Assembly: GCA_934646185.1 (NCBI GenBank)
Contig: CAKUEH010000059.1
Location: 1-7,317 of the forward strand
From: an uncultured Oscillospiraceae bacterium
GTDB lineage: Bacteria; Bacillota; Clostridia; Oscillospirales; Oscillospiraceae
Direction of reading: 5' to 3'
Length of the DNA: 7,317 bases
Part shown: positions 4,526 through 7,317 of the stretch, one piece after another
How positions within the stretch are numbered: position 1 is the first letter of the stretch
Layout: the number at the start of each line of letters is the position of its first letter
Position numbers and translations under genes: made by a program
The notes under the pieces: generated by a model
What the model saw: only the letters and a program-made list of their open reading frames with translations
What the model was told of the DNA's origin: nothing
Databases searched by the model: none

Positions 4526-6019
4526 TTATTCCTTGTTGGCCGTCGTGCCGCGCACGGGGTTTTTCGTTGCGGGAGAATCGGCGGAGCCGGGCTCGTACCA
4601 TTTGTTCTGACCGTAGATCAGAACCGGCGTGCCGTCGTCGATGTTGTCAAAGATCTTCGCCATCGCGGCCTCCGGGATATTGATGCAGCCATGCGAGCCG
4701 TTGTAGACATACTGGTCGCCGCCGAAGACGCTGCGCCACGACGCATCGTGCAGGCCGATCACATCGCCGATCACGCTGACCCAGTATTTGACGAAGACCT
4801 CGTAATCCACGCCCGTGAGCGTGCAGTTTCTCTGCCGGTTGTGCGATTCGTACAGACCCGTCGGCGTCCGGCGGTAGCCGACCATGCCGGTGACGATATC
4901 GGTGTTGACCAGCACCGTCCCGTTTTTGATGAACGTCAGCTGCTGGTTGTCCAGATCGACCTCCACATGCGTCTGCGAGATATCAAACGGCGCGCCCCAG
5001 CGGTAGCAGGTCAGCGCTGCGTCAAGCGTGCAGGACTCCATCGCGCACAGCGCCTGCAGCAGCTGTTTGGAGACGCCTGCCTCGTCCACGCGGTAGTCGC
5101 ACTTGATGAAGTCGATCGTCGTCATGCCCTTGACATAGGAGTCAAAGCGGAACGGAACGTCGTATGTACCATACTGCGCCGCCCAGTCGGAGACGAGCGC
5201 CGCAATCGCGTCCGTGTCGGGCCGCACACGGCTGCCGTCTGTCTGCACAAGCGACTGGAGCGTCTCGCCGGAAACGGTCTCGCTTCCGGAGTCGAATTGA
5301 ACGAGGATCTGCATATCCGCGCTCGCTTTTTTCCACGCGGCCGCGTCCAGCGTCAGAACGCCGTCTTCCAGCCGCACAGGCTCCTTTTTGAATGTGTCCG
5401 TCAGCGCCTTTGCCGCGTCCTTGTCCACGGCCTGCGCCTGTACGAGCGACTCGAGCAGCGTCCCGCTGCCGCTTGCCATGGGGCTTTGCAGCGCCAGGAA
5501 CGTCATGAGCGCCAGATCCCCGCGCGTGAACGTGCCGCCGAAGAGCGTCTTCTCATAAAAGCCGCACCGGACGGCAAAGTCCTCCGTCCCGGCCCATTCG
5601 AAATCCGTTCCGTCCTGATAGCCCAGCGCGCGCAGCAGAAACAGCGCGTAATCGCGCGCGCGGCAGGGCGCGTCCGCGCCGTAGCGCGTTTCGCTCATGC
5701 CCTTGACGAGCCCCCGGCTGTACAGCCATGCCAGATACGGCGCGGCCCAGGTATTGCCGTCTTCAAACGGGTGGGAGATCTCGCCGGCGGCATAGAGCGT
5801 CCGGGCTTCCTCCTCCGCGCCGTACAAGCGCACGAGCATGACGGCGGCCTCACTGCGCTTCGGCGCGCGTTCGAGCTCGAAGCCGGTATCCGTTCCGCGG
5901 AAGACGTCGATCTGGCAGAGCGCCTCAGCGCTCTGCTGCGCGGAGGCCGCGGCGGCAGGCAGACACAGCGCCGCACAGAGCGCGGCGATCAGCAGCAGAA
6001 TGCAGATGATTCGTTTCAT
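4526..6019 (-). CDS. secreted L,D-transpeptidase (YkuD) with SLH-like repeats
   Basis: A 497-residue exported cell-wall enzyme. Residues 1-27 are a signal peptide (MKRIICILLLIAALCAALCL, then PAAAASA). Residues about 36-178 contain three degenerate SLH-like segments: around VFRGTDTG to AAVMLVRLYG, around HPFEDGNTWAAPYLAWLYSR to DYALFLLRALGY, and a weaker third ending FTRGDLALMTFLAL. Such repeats usually hold proteins to secondary cell-wall polymers. A middle region (about 215-325) resembles the peptidoglycan-binding domain that often precedes YkuD. The catalytic domain (about 350-470) starts HVEVDLDNQQLTF, with H424 in IGLHDASW and the active-site motif S442-H443-G-C445-I-N in GSHGCINIP. C445 is the expected nucleophile for 3-3 peptidoglycan crosslinks or protein attachment. 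The ATG at 6019 is chosen because AAGGAG lies 6 bases before it and it starts the signal peptide; longer readings would begin upstream of the promoter. Confidence 0.92.
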   Translation of the reverse strand: MKRIICILLLIAALCAALCLPAAAASAQQSAEALCQIDVFRGTDTGFELERAPKRSEAAVMLVRLYGAEEEARTLYAAGEISHPFEDGNTWAAPYLAWLYSRGLVKGMSETRYGADAPCRARDYALFLLRALGYQDGTDFEWAGTEDFAVRCGFYEKTLFGGTFTRGDLALMTFLALQSPMASGSGTLLESLVQAQAVDKDAAKALTDTFKKEPVRLEDGVLTLDAAAWKKASADMQILVQFDSGSETVSGETLQSLVQTDGSRVRPDTDAIAALVSDWAAQYGTYDVPFRFDSYVKGMTTIDFIKCDYRVDEAGVSKQLLQALCAMESCTLDAALTCYRWGAPFDISQTHVEVDLDNQQLTFIKNGTVLVNTDIVTGMVGYRRTPTGLYESHNRQRNCTLTGVDYEVFVKYWVSVIGDVIGLHDASWRSVFGGDQYVYNGSHGCINIPEAAMAKIFDNIDDGTPVLIYGQNKWYEPGSADSPATKNPVRGTTANKE

Positions 6020-6050
6020 GGAAGGCTCCTTTTCCTTTTTCTTTCGTTTC

Positions 6051-6079
6051 ATTATAACAGACGCACCGCCGTGCGGCAA
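6051..6079 (-). promoter_or_regulatory. sigma-A promoter of the L,D-transpeptidase gene
   Basis: On the minus strand, TTGCCG (6079-6074) and a consensus TATAAT (6056-6051) are 17 bp apart. The predicted start near 6044 gives a leader of about 25 bases with an AAGGAG site. This settles the gene start at 6019. Confidence 0.85.
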
Positions 6080-6091
6080 GGCCCTTGAATC

Positions 6092-6129
6092 GCTCCCGGA
6101 TAAATGTCCTTCGGACATTTATTCGGAGC
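6092..6129. repeat. long inverted repeat between divergent promoters
   Basis: ATAAATGTCC (6100-6109) and GGACATTTAT (6113-6122) are a perfect 10-bp palindrome around TTC. The stem extends through CCGG/TCGG and, past one unpaired C, GCTC/GAGC, giving about 17-18 pairs. It lies between the -35 boxes of the L,D-transpeptidase and ABC-ATPase promoters and upstream of both transcripts. It is therefore not a terminator for either gene. It could be an operator, a cruciform or a dispersed palindromic repeat. Confidence 0.7.
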
Positions 6130-6134
6130 TTCCC

Positions 6135-6163
6135 TTGTATCTTCCGGCGAAATCTGCTAAAAT
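6135..6163 (+). promoter_or_regulatory. sigma-A promoter of the ABC ATPase gene
   Basis: TTGTAT (6135-6140) and TAAAAT (6158-6163) are 17 bp apart. The predicted start near 6170 leaves a leader of about 29 bases before the ATG at 6199, with GGAG at 6186-6189. Confidence 0.72.
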
Positions 6164-6198
6164 CAGTCGCAGACTGAAATGGAACGGAGAAAAGCAGT

Positions 6199-6969
6199 AT
6201 GGACGCAGTCGCATTGCAGCATGTGGAGAAATCCTATACATCCTATTCCAGCGAGATCGTCATCACCGGCCAGACGCGCCAGAGCCGCACGCGGCAGGTG
6301 CTGCGCGATCTTTCCGTGCGCTTCTCCATCGGGCAGCTCACCGTCATCGTCGGCCGCAGCGGCTGCGGCAAGAGTACGCTTTTAAAGCTGCTGGCCGGAA
6401 AGGAGCAGCCGGACGCGGGACAGATCGACATGCCGCAGGGCTGGCACAGCGCGCTTCTGAGCCCGGATCCGTATGTCATCACGTGGACGAACGTGCAGCG
6501 CAACGTCGCCATGGCCTGCGGCGTGGGCAAGACGCCGGAGGAGCGGTATGAAAAGGCCGCGGACTTCGTGCGTCTCGTCGGCCTGCAGGACTATGCCGAC
6601 CTCACCCCGGCGGAGCTCTCCACGGGCATGAAGCAGCGGCTGGGTCTTGCGCGGGTGCTGGCCAGCCAGGCGCAGCTGCTTCTGATGGACGAGCCGTTTG
6701 CCTCGCTGGACTTTCTGACGCGCGGCGAGCTGCAGTCGCAGCTGCTCGCCATTCAGAAAAAGCTCCCGCGCACCATCGTTCTCGTCACGCACCAGCTCGA
6801 AGAGGCGCTGCTGCTCGGGCAGAAGATCGTCGTCATGCACCCGGACAGCACCATCCGCGAATTTGATCTGTCCGCCCTCCCGTATCCGCGCGATATCGAG
6901 CAGCCCGCGCTGCGCGCGCTGAAGGCCGAGATCACGGAGGAATGCCGCAGACCCTCGGCCTGCGGATAA
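6199..6969 (+). CDS. ABC transporter ATP-binding protein, nitrate/sulfonate/taurine (SsuB/TauB) type, atypical Q-loop
   Basis: A 256-residue cytoplasmic ATPase. It has Walker A G52-RSGCGKST-60, signature LSTGMKQR (140-147), Walker B LLLMDE (160-165), D-loop SLD (169-171) and H-loop H198 in VLVTHQLEEA. The order and the LTRGELQSQLLAI segment match the NrtD/SsuB/TauB group, which powers uptake of small anions or related organic solutes with a separate permease and binding protein. Three oddities are visible. No Gln lies where the Q-loop should be, since GWHSALLSPDPYVITW (81-96) carries Ser or Pro at that place. The signature has Thr for the first Gly. About 15 extra residues (SSEIVITGQTRQSRT, 17-31) separate the first strand from VLRDLSV. 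No permease or binding protein follows; the gene is monocistronic between a promoter and a terminator. Substrate cannot be told. Confidence 0.88.
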   Translation: MDAVALQHVEKSYTSYSSEIVITGQTRQSRTRQVLRDLSVRFSIGQLTVIVGRSGCGKSTLLKLLAGKEQPDAGQIDMPQGWHSALLSPDPYVITWTNVQRNVAMACGVGKTPEERYEKAADFVRLVGLQDYADLTPAELSTGMKQRLGLARVLASQAQLLLMDEPFASLDFLTRGELQSQLLAIQKKLPRTIVLVTHQLEEALLLGQKIVVMHPDSTIREFDLSALPYPRDIEQPALRALKAEITEECRRPSACG

Positions 6970-6981
6970 GCGTGAAGCAGA

Positions 6982-7008
6982 AAAGCCGCCCCTTTCAGGG
7001 GAGGCTTT
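6982..7008 (+). terminator. terminator hairpin after the ABC ATPase gene
   Basis: AAAGCC/GGCTTT (6982-6987, 7003-7008), a G/A mismatch, then CCCCT/AGGGG around TTC form a stem-loop 13 bases after the stop. Only a short TTT tail follows, so termination may be partial or aided by the next hairpin. Confidence 0.6.
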
Positions 7009-7016
7009 AACGGCAG

Positions 7017-7052
7017 AAAAACCGCCGGTTTCCACATGGGAACCGGCGGTTT
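7017..7052 (-). terminator. intrinsic terminator of rplS
   Basis: A 15-bp stem (7019-7033 with 7038-7052, one G-T pair) around ACAT. On the minus strand it is followed by TTTTT (7021-7017), the classic intrinsic-terminator form, 14 bases after the rplS stop codon. It probably also blocks read-through from the converging ABC ATPase gene. Confidence 0.88.
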
Positions 7053-7066
7053 CTGGATGATGGGGA

Positions 7067-7317
7067 TCAGACCTTTTCCTTGACCTTTGCGGCCTTGCCA
7101 AGACGGTCGCGCAGATAGTACAGCTTTGCGCGGCGAACCTTGCCGTGGCGGACGCACTCGACGTCGACGACGTTGGGGGCGTGGATCGGGAAAACTTTCT
7201 CGCAGCCGACACCGTAGGAGATGCGGCGAACGGTGATGGATTCTTCGATACCGCCGTGCTTCTTGGCGATGACGGTGCCCTCGAAGATCTGGATTCTTTC
7301 GCGGGAACCTTCCTTGA
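7067..7317 (-). CDS. rplS: 50S ribosomal protein L19, C-terminal part
   Basis: The last 82 residues of L19 are present; the N-terminal third (roughly 30 residues by family length) is beyond the right edge. Translating the minus strand gives KEGSRERIQIFEGTVIAKKH, then GGIEESITVRRISYGVGCEK, VFPIHAPNVVDVECVRHGKV, and RRAKLYYLRDRLGKAAKVKE ending KV. The RERIQIFEG, TVRRISYGVG and VRRAKLYYLRD stretches are diagnostic of L19, which sits at the 30S-50S interface near bridges on the large subunit. No damage is seen. A strong terminator follows the stop, so rplS ends its transcription unit; upstream partners (often trmD/rimM in bacteria) cannot be seen here. Confidence 0.97.
   Translation of the reverse strand, partial: KEGSRERIQIFEGTVIAKKHGGIEESITVRRISYGVGCEKVFPIHAPNVVDVECVRHGKVRRAKLYYLRDRLGKAAKVKEKV

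Noticed and set aside
4472..6088. 538-codon plus-strand open frame opposite the L,D-transpeptidase gene
   Set aside because: It is antisense to a gene with a clear catalytic motif, its composition is Arg/Ala/Val-rich and low in motif content, and it starts within the palindromic repeat region.

Overview
The window looks like chromosomal DNA from a GC-rich Firmicute. The likely source is an Oscillospiraceae/Ruminococcaceae-type gut clostridium. This rests on the high GC content, a Gram-positive style cell envelope (an L,D-transpeptidase with SLH-like repeats), an ECF sigma factor with a zinc-finger anti-sigma partner, strong AGGAGG-type ribosome binding sites, and dispersed palindromic intergenic repeats of a kind remembered from that group. 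The taxonomic call is an inference. No similarity search was run.

Layout, left to right. Positions 1-198 hold a tRNA-Ala(GGC) on the minus strand. Behind its promoter lies a truncated, tRNA-like copy of the same gene's 5' part. Positions 237-1301 (minus) encode a secreted protein with a copper-amine-oxidase-N-like (stalk) region and a NodB polysaccharide-deacetylase fold whose catalytic motifs are all lost. Two back-to-back promoters (1337-1403) separate it from a plus-strand operon, 1438-4162: dCMP deaminase, tRNA-dihydrouridine synthase, ECF sigma factor, anti-sigma factor. These genes are 2 bp apart, overlapping, or 18 bp apart, so they are probably co-transcribed.

Positions 4163-4525 lie between convergent genes and contain no credible gene. 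They are packed with palindromic elements: a four-hairpin unit (4170-4265), three copies of a 27-nt stem-loop repeat whose stems vary by compensatory changes (one copy inverted), and a terminator-like hairpin. Positions 4526-6019 (minus) encode an SLH/L,D-transpeptidase cell-wall enzyme. A second divergent promoter pair (6051-6163) brackets a long hairpin and leads into an orphan ABC-transporter ATPase of the nitrate/sulfonate/taurine type (6199-6969), which lacks the Q-loop glutamine. Two hairpin terminators (6982-7052) separate it from the C-terminal part of ribosomal protein L19 (rplS), which runs off the right edge on the minus strand.

Functionally this is mostly a housekeeping and cell-envelope neighbourhood: translation (tRNA-Ala, Dus, L19), dUMP supply for dTTP synthesis (dCMP deaminase), a signal-responsive sigma/anti-sigma switch, and envelope proteins. 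I see no clear new defence or mobile system. The most unusual signals are the tRNA-like remnant in the tRNA transcript, the covarying repeat hairpins, the catalytically dead deacetylase and the atypical ABC ATPase.
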